Assembly (NCBI GenBank): GCA_020025955.1
Contig: JAHHRF010000064.1
Coordinates: 1 to 9,335, forward strand
Direction of reading: 5' to 3'
DNA from: Sutterella sp.
GTDB lineage: Bacteria; Pseudomonadota; Gammaproteobacteria; Burkholderiales; Burkholderiaceae_F
Length of the DNA stretch: 9,335 nucleotides
A program made the translations under genes and the position numbers. Below the pieces are notes generated by a model. It saw nothing but the letters and a program-made list of their open reading frames with translations, was not told where the DNA came from and searched no databases. The number at the start of each line of letters is the position of its first letter. The stretch's first letter is position 1. Of this stretch, positions 1 to 6,645 are shown piece by piece.

Positions 1-659
1 CCGTGGACCCCGACCACCTTGATGAGCTCAATGTCTGCCGTTGAGGACGGTCCCCCAATCAAGTTAATCACCGAGGGCATGCGCTCACCCGCTTGGGCTT
101 TTTTGTCGAGTAACTTCGCTAATTGCGCCACACGGGGTAAGAGCGTACTGCGACGAAGCACCACGATGGAGTTTTCGGGTAACAGTGACACACTGCGCCC
201 CAGGTGCTCGCGGGCAAAGAGCACAATAAAGCCGCAGTCAGCAATCCCATACTCCCCATAGACGACAGAGACTTTAGCGCCGGCGGCAAAGGTGCGACTC
301 GCTTCGGGCGTTTTCTCATTCCACGTCATGACGTGTTGCGCCCCCTCACGGATGGCGCCATTAATCCCAAGGGTCTCGAGCCGATCGTCTTGAGAGAGAA
401 GCACTGGCTCACCATACCCTTTGACCAGGTCGAGCACGGTTTGGGCGACCTCGGTCTCAGAACACGTCGTGACCTTCGCCAACATCGTTTTCGTAGCCGC
501 TTCAATAAAGAGGGCTTCTAATTCCTCGGGCGTTTTATCCGCAAAGCGGGTGGAGGCGTAGTTATTCACGGGCACGGGCGCGGGGGCCGGCTGGGTTCGG
601 AAGGTTTTGTGCCCCATTTTCTGGGCTAATTCCGTTAAAAAAGCATCGCGATTCATCAT
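1..659 (-). CDS. lutC: LutC, LUD-domain subunit of L-lactate oxidation complex (3' end cut by window edge)
   Basis: Partial gene: 219 codons are visible and the frame is open to the left edge. LutC proteins are about 220-240 residues and usually end a little after the GVHG sequence, which is seen here as the last residues, so only a short tail should be missing. The protein belongs to the LUD family and acts with LutA and LutB in the cytoplasm to oxidise L-lactate to pyruvate. Visible family marks are the SLLPENSIVV segment and the closing STADIELIKVVGVHG. The usual ETG(T/S) turn of LUD proteins reads IADCGF here, which is unusual. The start is the first of two adjacent ATG codons (659 and 656). 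AAGGAG overlaps the end of lutB and lies 9 bases before the first ATG. The gene begins 6 bases after the lutB stop, so the two are transcribed together and may be translationally coupled. The function rests on family and operon context. Confidence 0.9.
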   Translation of the reverse strand, partial: MMNRDAFLTELAQKMGHKTFRTQPAPAPVPVNNYASTRFADKTPEELEALFIEAATKTMLAKVTTCSETEVAQTVLDLVKGYGEPVLLSQDDRLETLGINGAIREGAQHVMTWNEKTPEASRTFAAGAKVSVVYGEYGIADCGFIVLFAREHLGRSVSLLPENSIVVLRRSTLLPRVAQLAKLLDKKAQAGERMPSVINLIGGPSSTADIELIKVVGVH

Positions 660-665
660 GATGAG

Positions 666-2135
666 TTACTCCTTGGCCGTCTTTAATTGAGCTTGGTGGG
701 TTTTAAACCAAACGCGGAAGGCCTCGCCATCGGAGACGGGGACGTCGCGCTTTTCGGTCCACTTCCCGATGGGGCCGGGCGCAAAGGGGACTTTCCCTTC
801 TTTGGGGAAGGTGGCGGCCACCGCCCCCACCTTGACGGCTTTGTCCCAGAGACCAGGGTGACCATTGACGTAGCCGAAGAATTCCGTGGCCCACCGTTCT
901 GCCGCGGGACGCAACCCCAAATCCACTTCCGCTTGGCGGTGTTTGAGGATGAGTTTTGAGAGCGGAATCTTCACCGGACACACACTGTCGCAGGCCGTAC
1001 AAAGGGTGCACACGTAAGGGAGGTCTTTATGCTTTTCATAGCCCCCTAATAAAGGCGTTAACACCACGCCCAAAGGACCCGGATAGATCGACCCGTAGCC
1101 ATGCCCCCCGATTTCGCGGTAACACGGACACGTATTCATGCAGGCCCCACAGCGAATGCAGCGCAGAATTTCTTTAAAGGCGGAGCCCAGAATGTCCGAG
1201 CGCCCGTTATCTAAAATCACCAAGTGAAAGTCCTCGGGGCCATCCACTTGATGGGCTTCTCGCGGCCCCGTGAGCCACGTGTTGTAGCCCGTCAAGCGTG
1301 CGCCCACGGCAGAGCGCGCCAACATCGTAATCAACACATCCACATCTTCAAACGTGGGGGCAATACGTTCCATCCCCATCACGGCAATATGCGTTTTGGG
1401 CAGCGTCGTCACCATGCGGGCATTCCCCTCATTGGTGACCAAGCAAATGGAACCCGTTTCGGCTACGGCAAAGTTGCAGCCCGTGACCCCAACGTCGGCA
1501 TCCAAAAAGGAGGGACGCAGGTACTCACGCACGTAGCGGGTCATCTCTTCGGGCGTATCGGGCCCGTCATAGCCAATTTCCTTATTTAAGGCTTCACGGA
1601 TCTGCACACGGTCCTTGTGAATGGCGGGCACCACCACGTGACTGGGTTTGTCGTGCGCGACTTGCAAAATGTATTCCCCGAGGTCGGTCTCGAGCACTTC
1701 AATCCCTTGGGCTTCCAAGGCATGGTTCATGCCGATTTCTTCCGTCACCATGGATTTGGACTTCACGACCTTTTTGGCGTTCTTGGCTTGGCATACCGAA
1801 AGGATATATTGGGTGGCTTCTTCTTTGGTTTTCGCAAAAAAGACATGCCCACCATTACGGGTCACGTTTTCTGTTAACTGGTAGAGGAGGGCATCTAAGT
1901 TTTCTAAAACATAGTTGCGAATCTGCATGGCGCGGTCTCGCCACCCTTCTGGGTCTTCGAGTTCGGCCATGATGCGGGCGCGATTTCCCCCAATTAAGTC
2001 TTGCGCTTTCGCGACAGCTTTGCGCATCACGGCGTCGTCCACTTGACGCTGAGCACGGTCATGAAAGGGGGTGGCATTGGTAATTAAGTTGGGGTTGTCG
2101 AGTTGCTTAATGGCAATCGTTTTGTGGGTATTCAT
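666..2135 (-). CDS. lutB: LutB, iron-sulfur LUD protein of L-lactate oxidation
   Basis: Full-length 489-residue protein, the normal size for LutB. The N-terminal two thirds is a LUD domain; the typical turn FAVAETGSICLV is at about residues 222-233. A ferredoxin-like domain follows with two 4Fe-4S motifs. The first is CIRCGACMNTCPC, with C326, C329, C332 and C336. The second is CTLCTACDSVCP, with C376, C379, C382 and C386. The GHGYGSIYPGPLG segment between them and the C-terminal extension are typical of LutB/YkgF proteins. With LutA and LutC it is thought to form the cytoplasmic enzyme that oxidises L-lactate to pyruvate and passes electrons through the clusters. The ATG is preceded by AAGGAG (2142-2147 on the plus strand) at a 6-base spacing. 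It sits 37 bases after lutA and 6 bases before lutC. All cluster cysteines are present, so it looks functional. Confidence 0.96.
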   Translation of the reverse strand: MNTHKTIAIKQLDNPNLITNATPFHDRAQRQVDDAVMRKAVAKAQDLIGGNRARIMAELEDPEGWRDRAMQIRNYVLENLDALLYQLTENVTRNGGHVFFAKTKEEATQYILSVCQAKNAKKVVKSKSMVTEEIGMNHALEAQGIEVLETDLGEYILQVAHDKPSHVVVPAIHKDRVQIREALNKEIGYDGPDTPEEMTRYVREYLRPSFLDADVGVTGCNFAVAETGSICLVTNEGNARMVTTLPKTHIAVMGMERIAPTFEDVDVLITMLARSAVGARLTGYNTWLTGPREAHQVDGPEDFHLVILDNGRSDILGSAFKEILRCIRCGACMNTCPCYREIGGHGYGSIYPGPLGVVLTPLLGGYEKHKDLPYVCTLCTACDSVCPVKIPLSKLILKHRQAEVDLGLRPAAERWATEFFGYVNGHPGLWDKAVKVGAVAATFPKEGKVPFAPGPIGKWTEKRDVPVSDGEAFRVWFKTHQAQLKTAKE

Positions 2136-2172
2136 ACGAATCTCCTTGCGTGTCAGGGCTGAGCTGACGGGA

Positions 2173-2892
2173 TCAAACGCTCATCAACACGTCAGCAATG
2201 TGCATGACGCGCACGGGGTGACCTTCTCGGTGCATACGGCCCCCAAGGTTAAGGAGGCAACTGGAGTCTGCCCCAATCAGGTAGTCGGGCTTGACGGTCA
2301 TCATGTTGTCGACCTTTTCTGACACAAGGGCTCCTGAGATTTCCGCCATCTTCGTGGCAAAGGTGCCGCCAAAGCCGCAGCACGTGGTTTGCCCGGGAAA
2401 GTCCATGAGCTCTAACCCCTTGACGTGCTTCAACAGCTCCAACGGCTCCGTGGTGACGCCTAATTTGCGAGAAAGCGAACAAGAGGGGTGGTAGACGGCC
2501 CGCCCTTCCAGTCGGGCGCCTACGTCCACCACGCCCAAGGTATTCACAATGAAGGTGGTTAAGTCCGAGATACGACGCGCCATGCGACGGGCACGTTCTT
2601 GCCAGTCGGGTTCCCCAATCAAATAGTTGGCGTAATTCATCATGGTGTAAGTGCACGACCCCGCCGGGCTCACAATCGGGTAGTCGTTTTCTTCCATGGC
2701 CACGATGTTGGCTTTAATCCCCGGGATGGCGGCATTGATGTAGCCACTATTTAAGGCGGGTTGCCCACAGCACGTTTGGCGTTCGGGGTAGTGCACGGTG
2801 CAGCCTAACTTTTCTAAGAGAAGCACCGCGTTTTCTGCGCTTTTGGCGCGCATGGCATCACCAATACAGGTGGAAAAGAAATTGATATGCAT
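2173..2892 (-). CDS. lutA: LutA, CCG-domain iron-sulfur subunit of L-lactate oxidation
   Basis: Complete 239-residue protein, the usual LutA length. It has the two cysteine-rich CCG repeats of this family (also found in the heterodisulfide reductase and GlpC/GlcF group): TCCGQPALNSGY with C41-C42, and TCCGFGGTF with C171-C172. Accompanying cysteines are C9, C80, C138 and C212. CCG repeats bind iron-sulfur clusters. In LutABC this subunit works with LutB and LutC in L-lactate oxidation. No signal peptide or membrane segment is visible. The start ATG has AAAGGAG 6 bases upstream. It is the second gene of the operon: 92 bases separate it from the permease gene and 37 from lutB. A glycolate oxidase subunit such as GlcF is unlikely because the lutB and lutC partners follow directly. 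Confidence 0.95.
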   Translation of the reverse strand: MHINFFSTCIGDAMRAKSAENAVLLLEKLGCTVHYPERQTCCGQPALNSGYINAAIPGIKANIVAMEENDYPIVSPAGSCTYTMMNYANYLIGEPDWQERARRMARRISDLTTFIVNTLGVVDVGARLEGRAVYHPSCSLSRKLGVTTEPLELLKHVKGLELMDFPGQTTCCGFGGTFATKMAEISGALVSEKVDNMMTVKPDYLIGADSSCLLNLGGRMHREGHPVRVMHIADVLMSV

Positions 2893-2939
2893 AAGGATCT
2901 CCTTTCTTCACACGAAAAGGAAAAGGGGTCAAACGGGTA

Positions 2940-2957
2940 GGGAAAGGGGGCTTTCCC
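2940..2957 (-). other. Hairpin between lctP and lutA
   Basis: GGGAAAG (2940-2946) and CTTTCCC (2951-2957) form a perfect 7-base-pair stem with a 4-base GGGG (CCCC in the transcript) loop. It lies 27 bases after the permease stop and 47 bases before the lutA start. In the minus-strand transcript no run of U follows directly, so it is unlikely to be a complete terminator. A role in protecting the 3' end of the permease message or in adjusting LutABC relative to permease expression is possible but only inferred. Confidence 0.45.
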
Positions 2958-2984
2958 CACCGGTTACGGATTTAAATCTCGGGC

Positions 2985-4544
2985 TTAACTCAAGTGAAAC
3001 CAGGCGGCACCCAGTCCCACAATCACCGTGAGGATCACCAGGTAGAGGAGTGCCCACTTGATCGTGCCCTTCATTAGGGTGGCGTCCATCCCAATGAGGC
3101 CTGCGGAACTCACCGCAATCGTGATACTTTGCGGGGCAATCATCTTGGTGGCGGTCGCTCCCGCAGCGCTCCCTGCGGCTAACCACAAGGGGTTCAAGGA
3201 GAGGGCTTCGGCGGCATGGACTTGTAAGGAGCCAAAGAGGATGTTGGCGTTCGTGACCGAGCCCGTCACAAAGGTCCCTAAGGCGCCAATCCACGGCACC
3301 ACGAAGGGGTAACCGGCGCCCGTGACGGCTAACAAGGGTTCAGCGACGGTGCTAATGAGGCCTGCGCGGTCCATGATGGTAGCCATGGCGACAATCACGG
3401 AAATCGCGAGCCCCGCTGCCCACAGTTGCTTAATCGTTTCAAAGACGGTGACCACAAAGGTTTTGATACCCACCTTTTGAAAGAGGACGCCCCCTAAAAC
3501 CGTCGCGAACAAAATGAGTACGCCAGGCGTCGCAATCCAATTGATTTTGGCCGTCAACACCGTCCCCATCCCTAAGTCAAAGGGCACGGTGGTCGATACG
3601 GTATTGAGCGTTTGCTGCACCGCGGGGAATAAGGGGGAACTCACGAGAATAAAGAGGAAAATCAAGGCGTAGATGGAGGTGGCGCGCAGAATTTCCCCCG
3701 TCGTGCGGGTTTGCGTTTGCACGGGCACCGTGACGCGGTATTCGTCCGGCGTGTCCACCTTACGGCGCTTCACCAACCATAAGAACACGGCGAGACTTAC
3801 CATCGCCCCACCAAAGGCGGTGAGTTCTGGCCCCAAGAAAACCGCAATGATCCATTGGGGGATAAAGGTGGCAATGCCCGTGATGAGCGTCAAGCCCACC
3901 ATGCCTTTGAGGGCTTTGACGCCGCCGCCCACAATCATCACCATCACGAAAGGAATGATGAGATCCATCACGCCCAGCTGCAGGATGGCGAGCGAACTCA
4001 AGCCTGTGAGGCCCGTTGCAGGGAGCCCCAACTGGTCACTCATGATGACCAAGGGAATCCCGACGGCCCCAAAGGTGGTGGCCACGGTGTCGGCCACCAA
4101 AGTGGCAATCGCCGCACGAATGGGGTTAAAGCCTAAGGCCATCAAAATCCCCAGTGGGATAGCCACGGCCGTGGCAAAGCCGGCAGCGGCTTCCAAGAAC
4201 CCACCAAAGCACCAGCTAATGAGCAAAACAAGGAAGCGTTGGTCGTCGCTCACTGAACTCAAGAGCCCGCGAATGGAGGCAATGGCACCGCTCTTGAGCA
4301 TGATGTTGTAGCTATAGATCGCACCGAAAATCACGATGGTGATGGGCCAAAAGCCCTTTAAGGCCCCATAGGCCACACTCATCCCGAGTGTCTGGGCGCT
4401 TACGTCATAGCCCCAGTAGCTAATCCCTAAAACCAGGGCTAAGGTGACTAAGACCGCTTTCCAGACGGGCAGCTTCAGTCCCACGATGAGGACTATCAAA
4501 GCCACTAAGGGGGCGAGCCCTAAAAAGAAGTGAATGTCAAACAT
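2985..4544 (-). CDS. lctP: L-lactate permease, LctP/LldP family
   Basis: Complete 519-residue integral membrane protein with about a dozen hydrophobic segments across its length and a charged loop at about residues 259-285. Family marks include GGFLEAAAGFATAVAIPLG at 114-132, close to the G-F-E-AAGF region of LctP/LldP permeases. Near the end, GTFVTGSVTNANILFGSLQ (423-441) and KMIAPQSITIA (467-477) match the conserved C-terminal pore region. Known members import lactate, and some also glycolate, with protons. E. coli LldP, as I recall it, has TGSDTSSN where this protein has TGSVTNAN. That difference may mark a subfamily, so the exact substrate is inferred from the lutABC genes behind it. The ATG has AAGGGAG 5 bases upstream. 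It is the first gene of the operon, with a long non-coding region ahead of it. The length is slightly under the roughly 550 residues of the E. coli protein. Confidence 0.94.
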   Translation of the reverse strand: MFDIHFFLGLAPLVALIVLIVGLKLPVWKAVLVTLALVLGISYWGYDVSAQTLGMSVAYGALKGFWPITIVIFGAIYSYNIMLKSGAIASIRGLLSSVSDDQRFLVLLISWCFGGFLEAAAGFATAVAIPLGILMALGFNPIRAAIATLVADTVATTFGAVGIPLVIMSDQLGLPATGLTGLSSLAILQLGVMDLIIPFVMVMIVGGGVKALKGMVGLTLITGIATFIPQWIIAVFLGPELTAFGGAMVSLAVFLWLVKRRKVDTPDEYRVTVPVQTQTRTTGEILRATSIYALIFLFILVSSPLFPAVQQTLNTVSTTVPFDLGMGTVLTAKINWIATPGVLILFATVLGGVLFQKVGIKTFVVTVFETIKQLWAAGLAISVIVAMATIMDRAGLISTVAEPLLAVTGAGYPFVVPWIGALGTFVTGSVTNANILFGSLQVHAAEALSLNPLWLAAGSAAGATATKMIAPQSITIAVSSAGLIGMDATLMKGTIKWALLYLVILTVIVGLGAAWFHLS

Positions 4545-4565
4545 GGAATCTCCCTTCGCTCAGCG

Positions 4566-4581
4566 ACGACCAGTCGTGGTC
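4566..4581. promoter_or_regulatory. Overlapping dyads in lctP leader, possible operator
   Basis: Two perfect palindromes overlap: ACGAC-ca-GTCGT (4566-4577) and GACCA-gtcg-TGGTC (4568-4581). They lie 22-37 bases upstream of the permease ATG and about 10 bases before its ribosome binding site. Lactate genes are often controlled by GntR-family repressors, but the common TGGTnnnACCA operator form of that group is not matched: here the half sites point the other way. An operator, an RNA hairpin or chance all remain possible. Confidence 0.25.
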
Positions 4582-4816
4582 ATGTCAAGAAACGGTCTTC
4601 ACTAGCGGGGTCAGTTAGAAAAAGAGGGCAGGCCGTCGTCGTGGGGGTTTTGTGTAAAGGCCCCTCACGCGAATGGACTGTGATTCGAACGATACGCCCA
4701 CTTTTCCGAGTCGTTTACTCGGGATTGATCGTCCTTTTGATCGGCGTCAAAGGGCGAAATTTGGTCCAAAAAACCCGGTTTGACCCCAAAGGGGTAGCCT
4801 CTACTGCTTTGGGAGA

Positions 4817-4822
4817 ATTCTA
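4817..4822 (-). promoter_or_regulatory. Candidate -10 element for the lactate operon
   Basis: TAGAAT on the minus strand matches the sigma-70 -10 consensus at five of six positions and follows an A-rich spacer. No good -35 hexamer stands 16-18 bases upstream. If used, transcription would begin near 4810 and leave a leader of about 265 bases containing the dyads at 4783-4795, 4706-4722 and 4640-4669. This is a weak candidate; TTGACG at 4750-4745 is an alternative -35 but lacks a good -10. Confidence 0.2.
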
Positions 4823-5113
4823 GTTTTTGTTGATTTTCACCTTTCGGAGGAAGGGGAAGCGAGGGGATTCTGAGGTTTAAATTGGTGGCTTTGAAAACCG
4901 ATTTTCCGCTCTTCGCTTGGCAATCTAATGCAGGGCCGAATTGATTCATGACAGCGGTGCGTTGTTTTTTGTTCACTTCAATCCCAACTGCCCCAGCTGA
5001 TTGCGCAAAGCTATCTCGCTTTTTGATTTCCTTTATTTGGTGAAAAAGGCAACAGATTTTTGGGGAGAAAGACGAAAAAGGGGACCAGGTGGACGAAAGC
5101 CCCCCAACCCCCG

Positions 5114-5160
5114 TTGACACCCCACTGCCCACTGGAGCACACATCAGAATCCGATAAAAT
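5114..5160 (+). promoter_or_regulatory. Weak promoter candidate for the 206-residue protein gene
   Basis: A perfect TTGACA stands at 5114-5119 and a -10-like TAAAAT at 5155-5160, 40 bases before the ATG. They are 35 bases apart, too far to form one sigma-70 promoter. The TAAAAT could work with a poor -35, or the TTGACA could be chance. The promoter is probably within this stretch but the exact elements are not certain. Confidence 0.25.
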
Positions 5161-5199
5161 GGACGGACATTCTCTTTATCCTCACCACAAGGGACGCAT

Positions 5200-5820
5200 A
5201 TGGCGCGCTACAGCGTAATCCTGCCTTCGGGCTCCGTGATTTTGAAAAATGAAGAAACGGGCGAAACGTTAACGCTTTCTGCCAACGACGGTCCCGTGCG
5301 TTTGGGGCACATGACCCTTTCTTTAGGTGGCGACTCCGTTGAGGAAGTTGCTCTTCCCAAGGCGCCCGAGCGCGACACCGCCTCGATTCCCAATCAACTC
5401 TTTCATGAATTGCATGGCGAACCGCCCATGCATCAGGATGTGCAGTTTGCGGTCCCTGACGTGAGCTTCTACGACACGGTGTCCCCTGTCACCGCTTCCG
5501 GGGCGCGTACCGCTGGGCCCGCTGCGGAACTCGAAGCCGCCTTAGCTGCGCACGCTAAACAAGGGGCTCGTCCTCCGATGCGTGTCTTAGACGCCCCGAT
5601 GGACGCGTTAACGCTGCTCGACTTTGAGCAAGCGATGGAGTCGCTCGCCAACACACGCAATCAATTAGAAGGGGAACTCCTTTATTGCGAAGAGATTGAA
5701 GCGGAAGAAGACACCTTGATGGCGATTCGTGAAGAAATTGATCGGGTGGATGCAACGCTCCGACAAGTCATTGATCGCAAAGAAGCGTTTGACCGCGCTG
5801 TGCCGCCGGGTTTCGAGTAA
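5200..5820 (+). CDS. Hypothetical protein, beta-rich N-terminus and charged helical C-terminus
   Basis: I do not recognise this 206-residue protein. Residues 1-45 alternate hydrophobic and polar residues, with turns at PSGS, ETGE and NDGP, and look like a small beta domain. Residues 50-130 are rich in Pro, Ala and Gly and probably act as a flexible linker. Residues 136-196 are strongly charged (Glu, Asp, Arg) and should form long helices, possibly a coiled coil. There is a single cysteine (C163), no signal peptide and no membrane segment, so it is probably cytoplasmic. The ATG has AAGGGA 5 bases upstream, and base and codon use resemble the neighbours, so it is likely a real gene. It stands alone: the lactate operon diverges from it, and the deaminase gene converges on it across a terminator. 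The architecture could suit an adaptor or structural protein, but no function can be assigned. Confidence 0.8.
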   Translation: MARYSVILPSGSVILKNEETGETLTLSANDGPVRLGHMTLSLGGDSVEEVALPKAPERDTASIPNQLFHELHGEPPMHQDVQFAVPDVSFYDTVSPVTASGARTAGPAAELEAALAAHAKQGARPPMRVLDAPMDALTLLDFEQAMESLANTRNQLEGELLYCEEIEAEEDTLMAIREEIDRVDATLRQVIDRKEAFDRAVPPGFE

Positions 5821-5840
5821 AAAACGATTACCCCACAACG

Positions 5841-5879
5841 AAAACCGCCACCCAGATGGGAGTTTGGGTGGCAGTTTTT
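5841..5879. terminator. Bidirectional intrinsic terminator
   Basis: GCCACCCA (5847-5854) and TGGGTGGC (5865-5872) form a perfect 8-base-pair stem with a 10-base loop. One mismatch lower, AAAAC and GTTTT continue the pairing. On the plus strand the stem is followed by TTTTT (5875-5879), ending the gene at 5200-5820. On the minus strand it is followed by GGTTTT, ending the deaminase gene, whose stop is 25 bases away. It therefore serves both convergent genes. Confidence 0.9.
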
Positions 5880-5903
5880 CTTGGGCGAGCCTCTTTTCAA
5901 GCC

Positions 5904-6407
5904 TTAGCCCTGCGTCGTGCAACAGCACTGACTGGTGGGCTCGTCGCCAATATCGTCGAGTTCGGTGGGAAGCACCGGAAAGTCCACGTCGGCAATTTCC
6001 GTGACGCGCACGCCCGCTTTCTGCAAGAATCGCAGCCCTTCGTCGCTACGATAGAGCGAATGGTAATAGACGTCGGTAATCCCGCACTTTTGAATTAAGA
6101 GTGCACAGTGAATGCAGGGGCTATGCGAAATAAAGATGGAGGCCCCTTTGCTCGAATACCCGTTTTCAGCGAGCTTGGCAATGGCATTGAGTTCAGCGTG
6201 CTGCACCTCAGGGCGCGTCACCCACTGACCATCAACTTCCATTTCGCACGCATTGTCGTACCCCGTGGGCATCCCATTCCAACCAAAACTGATGATGGAG
6301 TGGTTTTTCACAATGACACACCCCACTTTTAAACGACGGGCGTAACTACGCTGAGCCGTTAAGAGGGCGATTTGCATATACATGCGGTTGTCTTTTTGAA
6401 TGTCCAT
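5904..6407 (-). CDS. dCMP/cytidine deaminase-family protein (zinc-dependent)
   Basis: Complete 167-residue protein of the dCMP deaminase (ComEB-like) branch of the cytidine deaminase superfamily. The zinc site is complete: HAE at H70-E72, with E72 the expected catalytic acid, and PCIHC with C98 and C101. The upstream segment GWNGMPTGYDNACE (42-55) is the typical substrate loop of dCMP deaminases. The expected reaction is dCMP to dUMP, feeding dTMP synthesis, in the cytoplasm; other nucleotide or late-competence roles are known for relatives. The C-terminus ends in SQCCCTTQG, and three adjacent cysteines there are odd for the family. The ATG at 6407 has only a weak ribosome binding site, and ATG at residue 9 is an alternative, but a TATAAT box about 40 bases upstream supports the first. 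It is a single-gene unit ending at the shared terminator. Substrate preference is inferred from the family, not shown. Confidence 0.9.
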   Translation of the reverse strand: MDIQKDNRMYMQIALLTAQRSYARRLKVGCVIVKNHSIISFGWNGMPTGYDNACEMEVDGQWVTRPEVQHAELNAIAKLAENGYSSKGASIFISHSPCIHCALLIQKCGITDVYYHSLYRSDEGLRFLQKAGVRVTEIADVDFPVLPTELDDIGDEPTSQCCCTTQG

Positions 6408-6445
6408 GAGGCGCTCGCGATGGTGGGCAAAAGAAGATGGACTTC

Positions 6446-6472
6446 ATTATATCGATTTGGGCGACGAAACAA
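6446..6472 (-). promoter_or_regulatory. Promoter of the deaminase gene
   Basis: A perfect TATAAT lies on the minus strand at 6451-6446, 38 bases before the deaminase ATG, giving a leader of about 30 bases. The -35 region is weak (TTGTTT at 6472-6467, 15-base spacer). An ATTTGGGCG word (6455-6463) sits in the spacer, where a bound protein would block the polymerase. Confidence 0.55.
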
Positions 6473-6522
6473 CCCCCATCCCCCGTCTTTCTAGGCCCAC
6501 AACACTAGGGGTAAACCGATTA

Positions 6523-6550
6523 CGCCCAAATTTTTGGGGCAATTTGGGTG
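6523..6550. repeat. Inverted repeat CGCCCAAATT...AATTTGGGTG
   Basis: CCCAAATT (6525-6532) and AATTTGGG (6541-6548) are perfect 8-base inverted arms separated by 8 bases. The spacer starts with TTTGGGG, so the left arm can also pair with it in an alternative short fold. The same word occurs a third time as ATTTGGGCG at 6455-6463 in the deaminase promoter. Its place between two divergent promoters suggests an operator for a shared regulator, which is inference. Confidence 0.5.
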
Positions 6551-6580
6551 CCCGCACGCCTCAAGACAGAGAAAACTTCG

Positions 6581-6586
6581 TATGAT
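6581..6586 (+). promoter_or_regulatory. Candidate -10 element of the M16 peptidase gene
   Basis: TATGAT matches the sigma-70 -10 consensus at five of six positions and lies 59 bases before the TTG start. No good -35 is present at the right distance (GCCTCA with a 17-base spacer), so an activator may be needed. The inverted repeat at 6523-6550 is just upstream, where such a protein could bind. Confidence 0.4.
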
Positions 6587-6592
6587 GAGAGA

Positions 6593-6619
6593 TTCCTTTT
6601 TTCCTTTCCCTTTTTTCCC
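6593..6619 (+). other. 27-base pyrimidine tract in the M16 peptidase leader
   Basis: An unbroken run of C and T, including two stretches of six T, lies between the candidate -10 box and the ribosome binding site. In the transcript it would be a single-stranded U/C-rich leader, the kind of sequence ribosomal protein S1 binds. It could help translation from the weak TTG start, or be a site of RNA polymerase slippage. No hairpin precedes it, so it is not an intrinsic terminator. Confidence 0.5.
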
Positions 6620-6645
6620 GCGTTGGCTTTTTCTGAGGCACGGCT

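Larger units (their letters stand above)
4545..5199. other. Long non-coding region between divergent lctP and the 206-residue protein gene
   Basis: 655 bases with no gene I can support. It must hold the promoter of the minus-strand lactate operon and that of the plus-strand gene at 5200. Visible are several small dyads: ACGACcaGTCGT overlapping GACCAgtcgTGGTC at 4566-4581, CGTGGGGG/CCCCtCACG at 4640-4669, CCGAGTcgtttACTCGG at 4706-4722, and ACCCCaaaGGGGT at 4783-4795. Open frames across the region (for example minus strand 5144-4665) have low-complexity, unfamiliar translations and no convincing ribosome binding site. I found no tRNA fold and no complete sigma-70 promoter of high quality. A small RNA or a long 5' leader could be hidden here, but the sequence alone does not show it. 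Confidence 0.6.

Noticed and set aside
3673..4311. 212-residue plus-strand open frame opposite the permease gene
   Set aside because: It is the antisense shadow of a strongly conserved permease; its Thr/Pro/Lys/Met-rich translation reflects the complement of hydrophobic codons.
4675..4722. Possible tRNA on the minus strand (17-base stem-loop plus GTTCGAATC)
   Set aside because: The stem-loop has a 7-base loop, but no U precedes the would-be anticodon. The T-stem does not pair beyond one base, and no acceptor stem is found.
4530..4823. 97-residue plus-strand frame starting inside the permease gene
   Set aside because: It overlaps the start of lctP on the other strand, has no ribosome binding site and its translation is unfamiliar.
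5007..5030. AAAGC...GCTTTTT terminator-like hairpin in the gap
   Set aside because: Only five pairs, mostly A-T, and no gene ends nearby on either strand.
4665..5144. 159-residue open frame on the minus strand in the non-coding gap
   Set aside because: The translation resembles no family, has an unusual low-complexity mix (Ser, Lys, Gln, Pro), and lacks a good ribosome binding site. It is most likely a chance frame.
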